Source of the DNA: JBFXJF01 sp050175155
GTDB lineage: Bacteria; Bacillota; Bacilli; Tepidibacillales; Tepidibacillaceae
Length of the DNA stretch: 64,000 nucleotides
Direction of reading: 5' to 3'
NCBI GenBank assembly: GCA_050175155.1
Contig: JBFXJF010000001.1
Location: 1 to 64,000, forward strand
Positions within the stretch are counted from its first letter, which is position 1; each line of letters begins with the position of its first letter. Below are positions 1-9,695 of the stretch, piece after piece. Under the pieces are notes generated by a model. The model searched no databases. It saw only the letters and a program-made list of their open reading frames with translations, and had not been told where the DNA came from. The position numbers and the translations under genes were made by a program.

Positions 1-21
1 CGAGGCAGCCGCCCCTTTTGT

Positions 22-3000
22 GTCGCACCTTACACAGGTGCGTGGATTGAATCGTGTAGCTGTGTCTTACTCTATCCAAAATACTATGGTCGCACCTTAC
101 ACAGGTGCGTGGATTGAAACATATACTCCTGCCCCTATGCTATCTCTTGTTGCTGTCGCACCTTACACAGGTGCGTGGATTGAAACACCATAGTTTGTAC
201 CATTGATGTACTTTTCTTTTGTCGCACCTTACACAGGTGCGTGGATTGAAACCGACTAATTCCCTTGGCATAAAAAATAGACACCTTTGTCGCACCTTAC
301 ACAGGTGCGTGGATTGAAACACTCATGTTGTTTACCAATATTAATCGCAATATTTATGTCGCACCTTACACAGGTGCGTGGATTGAAACACCGGTAGTAG
401 ACATAGACTTCCTAGATAATAACAGTCGCACCTTACACAGGTGCGTGGATTGAAACATCTGCTCCAAAACTATTATATGTATTCAACTCCTTTCTAGTCG
501 CACCTTACACAGGTGCGTGGATTGAAACATCTGCGTACTCGGCAGTTTTATTCGCAAGTGCAAATAGTCGCACCTTACACAGGTGCGTGGATTGAAACAA
601 AATTTTATGGTGAAATGCCAAGAATTGAAATTGTCGCACCTTACACAGGTGCGTGGATTGAAACCAAATTTTCTTACTTGATAAATATATTTACGTCTAT
701 TGTCGCACCTTACACAGGTGCGTGGATTGAAACCCAAAGATGTTCAAACAAAAATCAATGAGTACAAGAGTCGCACCTTACACAGGTGCGTGGATTGAAA
801 CTTTATTCCTCCCATATATTACCTTACATTGTTTAGTCGCACCTTACACAGGTGCGTGGATTGAAACTTTTTAGTCTTAGTCTTTTTTGCTGGAGCCGTA
901 GTCGCACCTTACACAGGTGCGTGGATTGAAACTTATCTGCTATCTGATATGACTTACCGCTACCACTAGTCGCACCTTACACAGGTGCGTGGATTGAAAC
1001 ACAACAGTTTTTAAGGTTGAGGCAAGAGGACTACGTCGCACCTTACACAGGTGCGTGGATTGAAACAAGTGGTAACCTGATATTCCGTGCCCCGTTCTTT
1101 GTGTCGCACCTTACACAGGTGCGTGGATTGAAACATCTCCAATTACCCTCAATGTATTCCTCAATTGTTACTTCGTCGCACCTTACACAGGTGCGTGGAT
1201 TGAAACATCTAATGAATTATCAAGTTCAAATATTGATGAAGTCGCACCTTACACAGGTGCGTGGATTGAAACTCAATATGCTCATACATTACAGGAAACT
1301 CTTTGGTCGCACCTTACACAGGTGCGTGGATTGAAACTTGCATTGTATCGCCCTCTATTTGCCTTTTTAAGTCGCACCTTACACAGGTGCGTGGATTGAA
1401 ACTCTTTTATCATCACAGCTTGGTCATCAAATCCGGGCGTCGCACCTTACACAGGTGCGTGGATTGAAACTCCTGCTGTATCTCCACTTAGCACATAAGG
1501 ATAGTTGTCGCACCTTACACAGGTGCGTGGATTGAAACTTAGTTAGTATAGTTGATATTGATTGATTTGTCTTGGTCGCACCTTACACAGGTGCGTGGAT
1601 TGAAACAATTAATACTGAGGTCATTAATGTTTCCCTCAGTACGTCGCACCTTACACAGGTGCGTGGATTGAAACCTAGATTAATCGCCCATGCCATTATC
1701 ATATCGTCGTCGCACCTTACACAGGTGCGTGGATTGAAACCAATCGTTATTCTGATAGCTTGTAGGGTATCTATGTGTCGCACCTTACACAGGTGCGTGG
1801 ATTGAAACTACAGTTGCGGTAAGTGGGTTACTTACTAATTCAGCGTCGCACCTTACACAGGTGCGTGGATTGAAACCCAACTTGACCGAATGTATAAAAG
1901 TAAACTATTTGTCGCACCTTACACAGGTGCGTGGATTGAAACCTGCCTCTAATGCTGGTGTAACTGCAGTATCATCAGTCGCACCTTACACAGGTGCGTG
2001 GATTGAAACTCTAACTGTTATCGTTGTCCCCTCCGCTGGAATTAGTCGCACCTTACACAGGTGCGTGGATTGAAACAGCTTTAAGTATATAGTCGGGTAG
2101 CTTATGTTTATCGTCGCACCTTACACAGGTGCGTGGATTGAAACTAGCACAGATAGAACAAAACAGATACCATTGCCGTCGCACCTTACACAGGTGCGTG
2201 GATTGAAACCCTGCTTTTAAAAATGAGAGCGAAAGAAGGAAGTCGCACCTTACACAGGTGCGTGGATTGAAACTCTTCTATGATGTCAATTGGTCTAATA
2301 TTTTTGCTGTCGCACCTTACACAGGTGCGTGGATTGAAACTTTTGTCTGTATGGAAGAACAGAAAACTACATTAAGTCGCACCTTACACAGGTGCGTGGA
2401 TTGAAACCCCACTACCACCTGCTTATAGCAAGTGGTAAACCTGTCGCACCTTACACAGGTGCGTGGATTGAAACGTCATAATCACCACTAGCGTTAGCAT
2501 GGAAAGATGTCGCACCTTACACAGGTGCGTGGATTGAAACGTTACTAATTGGATACACTCTACCTTCGTAAACTTGTCGCACCTTACACAGGTGCGTGGA
2601 TTGAAACAGTATCCTCATGTAAATCTGTCCATACTAATTGGGTCGCACCTTACACAGGTGCGTGGATTGAAACACCTAACGAGGCATACGTCAAAAGAGT
2701 AGGAAATCAGGTCGCACCTTACACAGGTGCGTGGATTGAAACTTACTGTTGTAGGATTTGCACTTAATACTTTTCCGTCGCACCTTACACAGGTGCGTGG
2801 ATTGAAACTAATTGTATTAGATATATTATATGCTATAGATGTGGTCGCACCTTACACAGGTGCGTGGATTGAAACCCATATGTGCATATGTATATATAAG
2901 ATAATAGACAGTCGCACCTTACACAGGTGCGTGGATTGAAACTCCTATCTCAAAATTAATGTATTTTTTTTCACTACGTCGCACCTTACACAGGTGCGTG

Positions 3001-3206
3001 GATTGAAACCTATGTATTGACCTATTTGTCCATAGTTGCTAAAGTCGCACCTTACACAGGTGCGTGGATTGAAACAAATAGAAAGGATTAATTAAAAATG
3101 ACAATAACGTCGCACCTTACACAGGTGCGTGGATTGAAACGATCCAGGAGTTAGAATATGATATACCTTGTTTAGTCGCACCTTACTCTGGCGCGTGGAT
3201 TGTTAT
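22..3206 (+). CRISPR. CRISPR array, subtype I-C-like, 48 repeats
   Basis: Forty-eight 32-bp repeats begin GTCGCACCTTACACA and end GGTGCGTGGATTGAAAC, separated by unique spacers of about 32-37 bp. Each repeat contains the stem CGCACCT/AGGTGCG with a 5-nt loop, and the ATTGAAAC 3' end is typical of subtype I-C repeats. The first repeat in the window (22-53) ends GAATC instead of GAAAC. The last (3175-3206) is degenerate (CTCTGGCGCG in the loop and stem, TTGTTAT at the end), which marks the leader-distal end. Transcription should therefore run left to right, with leader and cas genes left of the window; no cas gene is visible here. Bases 1-21 are probably the end of another spacer. No duplicated or self-matching spacer was seen by eye. 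Confidence 0.97.
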
Positions 3207-3343
3207 AAATGCTGAAGAAAAAGTGTACTATGCATTTTCAAAATTCACAAGATTACTTACTAAATTTCTTTCCCCGAAACATATCTGTAACTCTATTAAT
3301 TAATTGATATAATATAAGTAGATATCTTTTGGGGGTGTTCAGC

Positions 3344-4111
3344 TTGAATAATGTTGGAATTGAATTTGAGTTAGAATCTATTAAAGCTACTATGGCATAT
3401 GAAGATATGTATATGACGAATGAGGAAATTGATATCTGTCGCAAAGTTATTTCTGGGGAAATTCTTGCTGATAAAGTATGTAAGATAATTGTTGATGAAT
3501 ATACATCTGGAAAGAAATCATTCTTGAAATTACCTAATAGTAATTATTGTTATCCTGGCTCAAATGTTTTAATTAATAATCTTAACATTAAAAACTATAA
3601 TCTCTTAAAAGAAGTAGAGAGAAAGATTACATCTGTAAGACTAGCTGAATTAAAGATTGATCCAATTCAAAATGAATTAGATATTAGTTATCTAAAAGAG
3701 ATCCATAAACGCTTATTCCAAGATATTTATACTTGGGCCGGTGAGTTTAGAACTGTAAGAATATCTAAAGGATTTATGTTTGCGTATCCAGAGAATATTG
3801 AAACGGAAAGCGGGCAATTGATTAGTAAATTAAAAAAAGAAGATTATCTAAGAGATTTACCTAAAGAAAGTCTAGCTGAACGTCTTTCCTATTATAAAAC
3901 TGAATTAAACGTGCTTCATCATTTTAGAGAAGGCAATGGCAGAACTCTTAGGGAATTTATCCAAGTATTAGCTAAAAGAAATAATTACATTCTGTTATTT
4001 AAAGAATTAGATAAGGACAAATATATGAGAGCGATGATACAATCTCCTTTTAATGATACAGCATTAAAAGAATTTATGAATGAATCCCTAATAATCGATT
4101 GTGAGAAATAA
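3344..4111 (+). CDS. Fic-family protein with N-terminal inhibitory helix
   Basis: Fic enzymes transfer AMP or another nucleotide group to protein hydroxyls. The catalytic loop HHFREGNGRTLR is complete at about residues 192-203 (HxFx[DE]GNGRxxR). The preceding segment (about 120-160) has the usual Fic-core helices and flap. Near the N terminus TMAYED (residues 16-21) aligns with the inhibitory [ST]xxxE[GN] motif of VbhA-type antitoxins, followed by a segment containing ISGEI that resembles the rest of the VbhA domain, so the protein looks self-inhibited. I chose TTG 3344 because GGGGGTG (3331-3337) is correctly spaced; an earlier in-frame TTG at 3329 lies upstream of that site. 255 aa. The gene stands alone next to the CRISPR array. 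Target unknown. Confidence 0.87.
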   Translation: MNNVGIEFELESIKATMAYEDMYMTNEEIDICRKVISGEILADKVCKIIVDEYTSGKKSFLKLPNSNYCYPGSNVLINNLNIKNYNLLKEVERKITSVRLAELKIDPIQNELDISYLKEIHKRLFQDIYTWAGEFRTVRISKGFMFAYPENIETESGQLISKLKKEDYLRDLPKESLAERLSYYKTELNVLHHFREGNGRTLREFIQVLAKRNNYILLFKELDKDKYMRAMIQSPFNDTALKEFMNESLIIDCEK

Positions 4112-4114
4112 GAA

Positions 4115-4158
4115 ATGAAATAATTGTGCAAGGAAAATTTCCTATTGCATTTCATTAA
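4115..4158. repeat. Imperfect inverted repeat after fic
   Basis: AAATGAAAT and ATTTCATT flank a core containing TGCAAGGAAAATTTCCTATTGCA-like symmetry. It could fold just after the fic stop codon, but it lacks a T-tract, so it is not a convincing intrinsic terminator. Confidence 0.4.
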
Positions 4159-4189
4159 GGTTAAGGAGTAAAATATTAAGAGTTAAATA

Positions 4190-4203
4190 GTTAAGCGCTT
4201 AAC
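4190..4203. promoter_or_regulatory. 14-bp perfect palindrome
   Basis: GTTAAGCGCTTAAC is a perfect palindrome in otherwise AT-rich DNA between fic and the tandem repeat. It could be an operator or just a chance dyad; no promoter could be tied to it. Confidence 0.35.
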
Positions 4204-4222
4204 ATTACATAATGACAGCTAG

Positions 4223-4680
4223 TTGCTAGGACCATAATATAAGATAAATAGTCATCTTTAGCGAAGCCTTTGCAAGGCAAGAGCAGAGCGTTAGATGACT
4301 ATTTATCTTAGATTTACAAGTGTTAGAGATTCTTCACTTCATTAAGAATGACAAGTTTCTTTATTAAGAATGACAATTTCTTTATTAATACTACCAACTT
4401 ATTGCTAGGCTCATAATATAAGATAAATAGTCATCTTTAGCGAAGCCTTTGCAAGGCAAGAGCAGAGCGTTAGATGACTATTTATCTTAGATTCACAAGT
4501 GTTAGAGAATCTTCACTTCATTCAGAATGACAAGTTTCTTTATTAAGAATGATAATTTCTTTATTAATAATAACAACTTATTGCTAGGCTCATAATATAA
4601 GATAAATAGTCATCTTTAGCGAAGCCTTTGCAAGGCAAGAGCAGAGCGTTAGATGATTATTTATCTTAGATTTACAAGTG
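4223..4680. repeat. 179-bp tandem repeat, 2.6 copies, each with a long hairpin
   Basis: Units start at 4223, 4402 and 4581 (exact period 179 bp; the third is cut at about 100 bp by the marR ribosome binding site). Each unit contains an 18-bp inverted repeat, TAAGATAAATAGTCATCT and its complement, at 4240-4310, 4419-4489 and 4598-4668. Nested inside is GCCTT/AAGGC. The rest of the unit is a TTCACTTCATTAAGAATGACA-like segment, partly duplicated internally. In unit 3 the 3' arm has one C-to-T change, which in + strand RNA keeps a G-U pair. This fills the 586-bp gap between fic and marR; no gene is seen in it. Confidence 0.9.
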
Positions 4681-4697
4681 GAGAGGGGAGGTATATA

Positions 4698-5165
4698 ATG
4701 GACAACGCTTTGAAAGAACAACTTATGCGCTCCATGTTTCGTATAAGAAAAGTTGGTATGACGTTCCATCAAGGATTTGATATTAATATGGGTGAAATCG
4801 TTGTAATGAATGGGATTGCGAAAAATGCTTCTGGTTTAGATAAGAAGATTTGTGTATCCGATATTCAAACTAACCTGTACATTACAAAGCCCGCAGTCTC
4901 CCAGATATTTAGCTCACTTGAAAAAAAAGGCTATATCAGTCGCGAAGTTGATACAAATGACCGACGTAAAATCTTAGTTACACTTACGCCGAAGGGTCAT
5001 GAAGTAGTGAAACATATGAAGGATTATTCTAATAAGATGCTTTCCGAAATTATCTCTCGTCTTGGAGAAGATGATACAAAACAACTTATAGATTTATTTA
5101 ATCGCTTCGCAGATATTTCAGAGGACCTAAAGACAGAGACATTACAGGTAGATAAAAAATTTTAA
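4698..5165 (+). CDS. MarR-family transcriptional regulator
   Basis: Winged-helix repressor-type protein of 155 aa, the normal length for MarR. Residues about 45-110 hold the helix-turn-helix (ITKPAVSQIFSSLEKKGYI) and the wing with the hallmark DTNDRRKILVTLTPKG. N- and C-terminal helices form the dimer interface. ATG 4698 is chosen because GGGGAGG (4685-4691) precedes it; an upstream in-frame ATG at 4653 lies inside the 179-bp repeat. The gene is followed within 31 bp by two ABC exporter genes, so it most likely controls that operon in response to a small molecule. Ligand unknown. Confidence 0.9.
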   Translation: MDNALKEQLMRSMFRIRKVGMTFHQGFDINMGEIVVMNGIAKNASGLDKKICVSDIQTNLYITKPAVSQIFSSLEKKGYISREVDTNDRRKILVTLTPKGHEVVKHMKDYSNKMLSEIISRLGEDDTKQLIDLFNRFADISEDLKTETLQVDKKF

Positions 5166-5195
5166 ATTTTCAGGTACATAAAAGGGGATGATTAT

Positions 5196-7403
5196 TTGAT
5201 TAAGCTTGCAAAGTATTTAAAGCCATTTTTATTGGGCTTAGTTTTAGCGATTGGGCTCTTATTCGTTCAGGCTATAAGCGATTTGAATTTACCTAACTTC
5301 ATGTCGGACATTGTAAATGTCGGTATTCAACAAAATGGTATTGAACACGCTGCACCAGATGCTATTAGCCAAGAGGGAATGAACCTGATAACCACATTTA
5401 TGGATGATAGTGAGAAACAACTTGTTGATTCGGCTTACGAATTGGTAGATGGAGAAACATATAGCAGTCTTTACCCTAATGCTGGTGAGCAGCTTTATGT
5501 TATAAGGGAAACGGATGTTATCGCTGTGGAAAATCTCGATAATGCTTTTGAAATCGCAGCGGTAACTTTCTTTAATGTTATGAAGGAAATGGCAGCACAA
5601 TCGGGCGAACAAATCGAGACTAATGCAGCAACTGAAGAATTAGATATTACAATGATTTATCAATTACAGCCAATGCTACATACATTGCCTGAAGCTACAA
5701 TTAGTTCTGCACATGAAAAAGCAATTGCTTACGATGAAATAATGCTTAAACAAAGTGGGATTATGCTCGCAAAAGCTTTCTATACAGAACTGGGATTTGA
5801 TTTAGGAAGTTTGCAGACGGGATATATTATTAAAATTGGACTTATAATGCTATTGATTGCACTTATCGGAGGAGTTGCCACTGTTTTTGTAGGCTTGTTG
5901 TCTGCAAGAATTGCAACAGGTGTAGCTCGAAACTTGCGTAAGGACGTGTTTAGTAAAGTAGAAAGTTTTTCAAACAACGAGTTTGATAAATTCTCTACTG
6001 CTTCGTTAATTACGCGCTGTACCAACGATATTACGCAAATTCAAATGCTATTGATGATGGGTATTAGAATGATTTGTTATGCGCCTATTTTGGCTATCGG
6101 TGGCATAATTATGGCAGTTGGAAAATCACCATCTATGAGTTGGATAATTGCCCTAGCAGTTATAGTCCTTCTTGGAATGATATTGATTATAATGGTTATT
6201 GCTTTACCAAAATTCAAAGCTATCCAAAAGTTGGTTGACAAATTGAACTTGGTTTCAAGAGAAAATTTAAGCGGATTAATGGTTGTTCGCGCTTTTGGTA
6301 CACAAAATCATGAGAAAAAGCGTTTTGATGTAGCAAACAAAGATTTGACTGATACGAGCCTATTTATAAATCGTGTTATGGTATTTATGATGCCGGTTAT
6401 GATGTTTATTATGAATGGTACAACAGTTTTAGTCGTGTGGGTAGGTGCACATCAGATTGCAGACTCTGCAATGAACGTCGGTGACATGATGGCTTTTATG
6501 CAATATGCAATGCAAGTAATAATGTCATTCTTAATGCTATCATTAATGTTTATTCTTGTACCACGAGCGGCAGTTTCAGCTGATCGTATTGTTGAAGTAT
6601 TGGAAACGGAAATTTCTATCGTCGATTCAGAAAATCCTAAAAACTTTAATAGTGCGAAGAAAGGTCTTGTTGAATTCAAAAACGTATACTTTCGTTATCA
6701 TGCTGCAGAGGAAGATGCGTTAATTGATATTTCGTTTACTGCGGAACCTGGACAAACGACTGCTATTATCGGTCCAACTGGCTCAGGAAAAACAACATTA
6801 GTTAATTTGATATTGCGTTTTTATGATGTAAGCAAGGGTCAACTTTTAGTTAATGGTGTTGATGTACGCGAGGTTGAGCAGGAGGAATTGCGTTCCAAAA
6901 TTGGCTATGTACCACAAAAAGGGGTGCTGTTTTCTGGGACCATTGCTTCTAATCTGAGATATGGCAATAAAGAAGCTTCCGACGAAGAGATGGATAATGC
7001 TGCAACTATAGCTCAAGCAATGGAGTTCATTTCTGAAAAACCAGAGCAATTTGCTTCGATAATTTCACAGGGGGGCAGTAATGTTTCCGGTGGGCAGAAA
7101 CAAAGATTAGCAATAGGGCGCGCATTGATAAAAAATCCCGAAATCTTAATTTTTGATGACAGCTTTTCGGCTCTAGACTTTAAAACCGATTCTGCGTTAC
7201 GAAAAGCACTAAAAGAGCACACGGGTGGTAGTACCGTAATCGTTGTGGCTCAAAGAGTGAGCACTATTATGAATGCAGAACAAATCATAGTTTTGGATCA
7301 AGGAAAAGTTGTAGGATGTGGAACGCATAAAGAATTGCTGGAAATTTGTCCTGAGTATTATGAAATTGCTTCATCGCAGTTATCGAAGGAGGAATTAGCA
7401 TGA
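5196..7403 (+). CDS. ABC exporter half-transporter, non-catalytic-site subunit
   Basis: 735-aa fused membrane/ATPase protein. TM1 is at about 8-28. A roughly 160-residue extracytoplasmic insertion (about 45-205) then precedes TM2; this is unusual compared with the usual 570-620 aa for the family. The nucleotide-binding domain has Walker A GPTGSGKTT (from residue 526) and signature VSGGQ (630-634), but Walker B ends DD (654-655) instead of DE, and the switch histidine is Gln686 (AQRVST). Its own ATP site is therefore degenerate, as in heterodimeric exporters such as TM287/288 or BmrCD. TTG 5196 follows AAAGGGGATG. It overlaps the next gene by 4 bp. Probable multidrug or peptide exporter under the upstream MarR; substrate unknown. 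Confidence 0.9.
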   Translation: MIKLAKYLKPFLLGLVLAIGLLFVQAISDLNLPNFMSDIVNVGIQQNGIEHAAPDAISQEGMNLITTFMDDSEKQLVDSAYELVDGETYSSLYPNAGEQLYVIRETDVIAVENLDNAFEIAAVTFFNVMKEMAAQSGEQIETNAATEELDITMIYQLQPMLHTLPEATISSAHEKAIAYDEIMLKQSGIMLAKAFYTELGFDLGSLQTGYIIKIGLIMLLIALIGGVATVFVGLLSARIATGVARNLRKDVFSKVESFSNNEFDKFSTASLITRCTNDITQIQMLLMMGIRMICYAPILAIGGIIMAVGKSPSMSWIIALAVIVLLGMILIIMVIALPKFKAIQKLVDKLNLVSRENLSGLMVVRAFGTQNHEKKRFDVANKDLTDTSLFINRVMVFMMPVMMFIMNGTTVLVVWVGAHQIADSAMNVGDMMAFMQYAMQVIMSFLMLSLMFILVPRAAVSADRIVEVLETEISIVDSENPKNFNSAKKGLVEFKNVYFRYHAAEEDALIDISFTAEPGQTTAIIGPTGSGKTTLVNLILRFYDVSKGQLLVNGVDVREVEQEELRSKIGYVPQKGVLFSGTIASNLRYGNKEASDEEMDNAATIAQAMEFISEKPEQFASIISQGGSNVSGGQKQRLAIGRALIKNPEILIFDDSFSALDFKTDSALRKALKEHTGGSTVIVVAQRVSTIMNAEQIIVLDQGKVVGCGTHKELLEICPEYYEIASSQLSKEELA

Positions 7404-9250
7404 GTGAAAAGAAAGATACTGCACCTAGAGGTCCATTTGGTGGTCCTGGCGGGTTACATGGTGGTATGATGAAGGGCGAAAAAGCCAAGGATTTCATGGG
7501 GGCGCTAAAGAAACTTGTTGGCTATCTTGGCAAGTATAAATGGACAATTCTAATTGTGCTGATTCTTGCTATTGCTTCAACCATATTTATGGTCGTAGGT
7601 CCAAAAATTTTGGGAAAGGCTACGGATGAACTTTTTACAGGTATTATGGCTCAAATTGCAGGCACAGGTGGTATCAACTTTGATAAAATCGGTGAGATTA
7701 TTTTGTGGCTTGTTGGGTTGTATGTTTTAAGTGCTATTCTAGCTTATTTACAAGGCTACATAATGTCAGGTGTAAGCATGAAAGTTACTTATCAGCTTAG
7801 AAAAGACATTATTAATAAAATTCACAAACTGCCATTTAAGTATTTTGATAAAACAAATCATGGTGAGGTGCTTTCTAGAATCACCAATGATGTTGATACA
7901 ATCAGCATAACCTTAAATCAAAGTTTGACTCAAATAATAACCTCGGTTACAGCGATAATCGGTATAACTATTATGATGATATCAATAAGTTGGCAATTGA
8001 CTCTAGCTACACTAATTATTTTGCCGCTTTCGATGGTATTTGTAATTATGATTGTTAAAAAATCACAAAAGCATTTTGCAAATCAACAGAAATATCTTGG
8101 GCATGTAAATGGGCATGTAGAGGAGATGTTTGGAAGTCATGTAGTAGTAAAGGCTTTTAATGGCGAGAAGGACTCCGTTAAAACCTTTGAAGAATATAAC
8201 GATAAACTTTATCAGTCAGCATGGAGAGCGAATTTCTTGTCGGGGCTTATGATGCCGATTATTCTTTTTATAGGTAATCTAATTTATGTGGTAATATGTA
8301 TTTTGGGTGGATACCTTGTTACAATGGAGTCTATGACTGTTGGTGGCATACAAGCGTTTATTCAGTATGTACGATCATTTACGCAACCAATTGCACAAAT
8401 TGCTAATATCTCCAACGTACTTCAACAGACTGCAGCAGCAGCGGAGCGAGTCTTTGAGTTTCTTGCTGAGGAAGAGGAAGTACCAGAACAATCAGATGCA
8501 ATTTCAACAAACATAGAAGGTAATGTAGATTTTGATCATGTCGTTTTTGGGTATGAGCCAGATAAAATTGTTATTCGTGATTTCAGCGCTAGTATCAAAC
8601 CCGGACAAAAGATCGCAATTGTTGGTCCTACTGGTGCTGGTAAAACTACTATCGTAAAGCTTCTTATGCGTTTTTATGACGTTAATAGTGGAGCTATTAT
8701 GGTAGATGGACATGATATTAAAACGTTTAAGCGAAATGAACTTCGTGCACTGTTTGGAATGGTATTACAGGATACGTGGTTATTCAACGGAACTATTGCA
8801 GATAATATTCGTTATGGCAAATTGGATGCTTCTGAGGAGGACATAAAAAAAGCAGCTATTGCTGCTCAAGTTGATCATTTTGTTCGAACTTTACCTGACG
8901 GTTATAACATGGTACTTAATGAAGAGGCTAACAATATATCACAAGGTCAAAAGCAGTTATTAACAATTGCTAGAGTTATTTTAGCAGATCCTAAAATATT
9001 AATTCTTGATGAAGCAACCAGCAGTGTTGATACCCGTACTGAGGTTTTAATTCAAAAGGCAATGGATAACCTGATGAAGGGTCGAACTAGTTTTGTTATT
9101 GCTCACCGTTTATCCACTATTCGTAATGCTGATTTGATTCTGGTTATGAATGAGGGAGATATTGTTGAGCAAGGGTCACATGATGAATTAATTAGCAAAA
9201 ACGGCTTCTATGCAACTCTTTACAATAGCCAGTTTGAACCAGCAAGTTAA
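7400..9250 (+). CDS. ABC exporter half-transporter, catalytic-site subunit
   Basis: 616-aa ABC transporter with six membrane segments (about 45-335) and an ATPase domain with Walker A GPTGAGKTT (from residue 409), Walker B ending LDEATSS (Glu538) and switch His569 (AHRLST). The signature is ISQGQ (513-517) instead of LSGGQ. It complements the partner: this subunit's Walker A/B pairs with the partner's VSGGQ to make the one active site. The N terminus has a Gly/Pro-rich stretch (about 9-22). The start overlaps the upstream gene (ATGA) after GGAGGAAT. It forms the exporter with the 5196-7403 product. Confidence 0.93.
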   Translation: MSEKKDTAPRGPFGGPGGLHGGMMKGEKAKDFMGALKKLVGYLGKYKWTILIVLILAIASTIFMVVGPKILGKATDELFTGIMAQIAGTGGINFDKIGEIILWLVGLYVLSAILAYLQGYIMSGVSMKVTYQLRKDIINKIHKLPFKYFDKTNHGEVLSRITNDVDTISITLNQSLTQIITSVTAIIGITIMMISISWQLTLATLIILPLSMVFVIMIVKKSQKHFANQQKYLGHVNGHVEEMFGSHVVVKAFNGEKDSVKTFEEYNDKLYQSAWRANFLSGLMMPIILFIGNLIYVVICILGGYLVTMESMTVGGIQAFIQYVRSFTQPIAQIANISNVLQQTAAAAERVFEFLAEEEEVPEQSDAISTNIEGNVDFDHVVFGYEPDKIVIRDFSASIKPGQKIAIVGPTGAGKTTIVKLLMRFYDVNSGAIMVDGHDIKTFKRNELRALFGMVLQDTWLFNGTIADNIRYGKLDASEEDIKKAAIAAQVDHFVRTLPDGYNMVLNEEANNISQGQKQLLTIARVILADPKILILDEATSSVDTRTEVLIQKAMDNLMKGRTSFVIAHRLSTIRNADLILVMNEGDIVEQGSHDELISKNGFYATLYNSQFEPAS

Positions 9251-9264
9251 TTATACTCTATTTT

Positions 9265-9561
9265 TTAGGCAGTAACTTGCGAAGTTTTTCTTGCAATACT
9301 ATCAATAATAGAATTAAGCTTAACGCTTTCATCTTCAATGTTAGCTAAAGCTTTAAGATAAAGTTCATCAGTGCTAAATTTTGCATCATTTAATAATTGA
9401 GTGTAACCAATAATTATTGTTAGGGAGTTTTTCAGTTCGTGTGTTACCTCCCTAAAATATTCCTTTTTGGATCTCTCTAAAACTACTATTACTTTATCTT
9501 TTGCTGGCCTATTTGTTGAGCTAATTAAAGTTTTTTTAAATGATTTCTTTGTTATCTTCAT
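9265..9561 (-). CDS. Stand-alone HisKA (DHp) domain protein
   Basis: 98 aa consisting of little more than the dimerisation/phosphoacceptor helices of a histidine kinase. The H-box is VTHELKNSL with the candidate phosphoacceptor His41, followed by TIIIGYTQLL; the second helix ends near residue 92. No ATP-binding domain, sensor or membrane segment exists, and the ABC exporter gene converges only 14 bp downstream. The normally conserved H-box proline is Ser46. AAGGAG gives a good ribosome site before ATG 9561. The paralogue at 9696-9992 has the same length and the His at the same position. It could dimerise with, compete with or relay phosphate from full kinases; this is inference. Confidence 0.8.
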   Translation of the reverse strand: MKITKKSFKKTLISSTNRPAKDKVIVVLERSKKEYFREVTHELKNSLTIIIGYTQLLNDAKFSTDELYLKALANIEDESVKLNSIIDSIARKTSQVTA

Positions 9562-9602
9562 TTTCTACTCCTTATAAACTTTAAGTATTTTTTAGAATAC
9601 GC

Positions 9603-9665
9603 AAAAAAGCTTGCATACTATAAGAGAAAATTATACCATTTTCTAGTAGGTATGCAAGCTTTTTT
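9603..9665 (-). terminator. Long hairpin: terminator with embedded promoter-like sequence
   Basis: The 16-bp arms AAAAAAGCTTGCATAC and GTATGCAAGCTTTTTT form a perfect stem ending in a T-run, suited to end the transcript of the upstream HisKA gene (9992-9696). On the minus strand the loop holds a perfect TATAAT with TTGCAT 16 nt upstream, so it may also carry the promoter of the 9561-9265 gene. Confidence 0.7.
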
Positions 9666-9695
9666 AACATTATCTGCCTATATTATATATTTTTT

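Noticed and set aside
2408..2442. Similarity of this spacer to another (1067-1102) through AAGTGGTAA
   Set aside because: Only about a dozen shared bases; consistent with chance.
140..3000. Open frames on both strands inside the CRISPR array with repeated VAPYTGAWIET or FNPRTCVRCD text
   Set aside because: They are translations of the 32-bp repeats; periodic, without ribosome sites, and interrupted by unrelated spacers.
3253..3444. 63-aa minus-strand frame at the fic start
   Set aside because: Overlaps the fic ribosome site and N terminus, no ribosome site, no recognisable domain.
4590..4772. 60-aa minus-strand frame over the last 179-bp unit and marR start
   Set aside because: Made of repeat sequence and marR antisense; no support.
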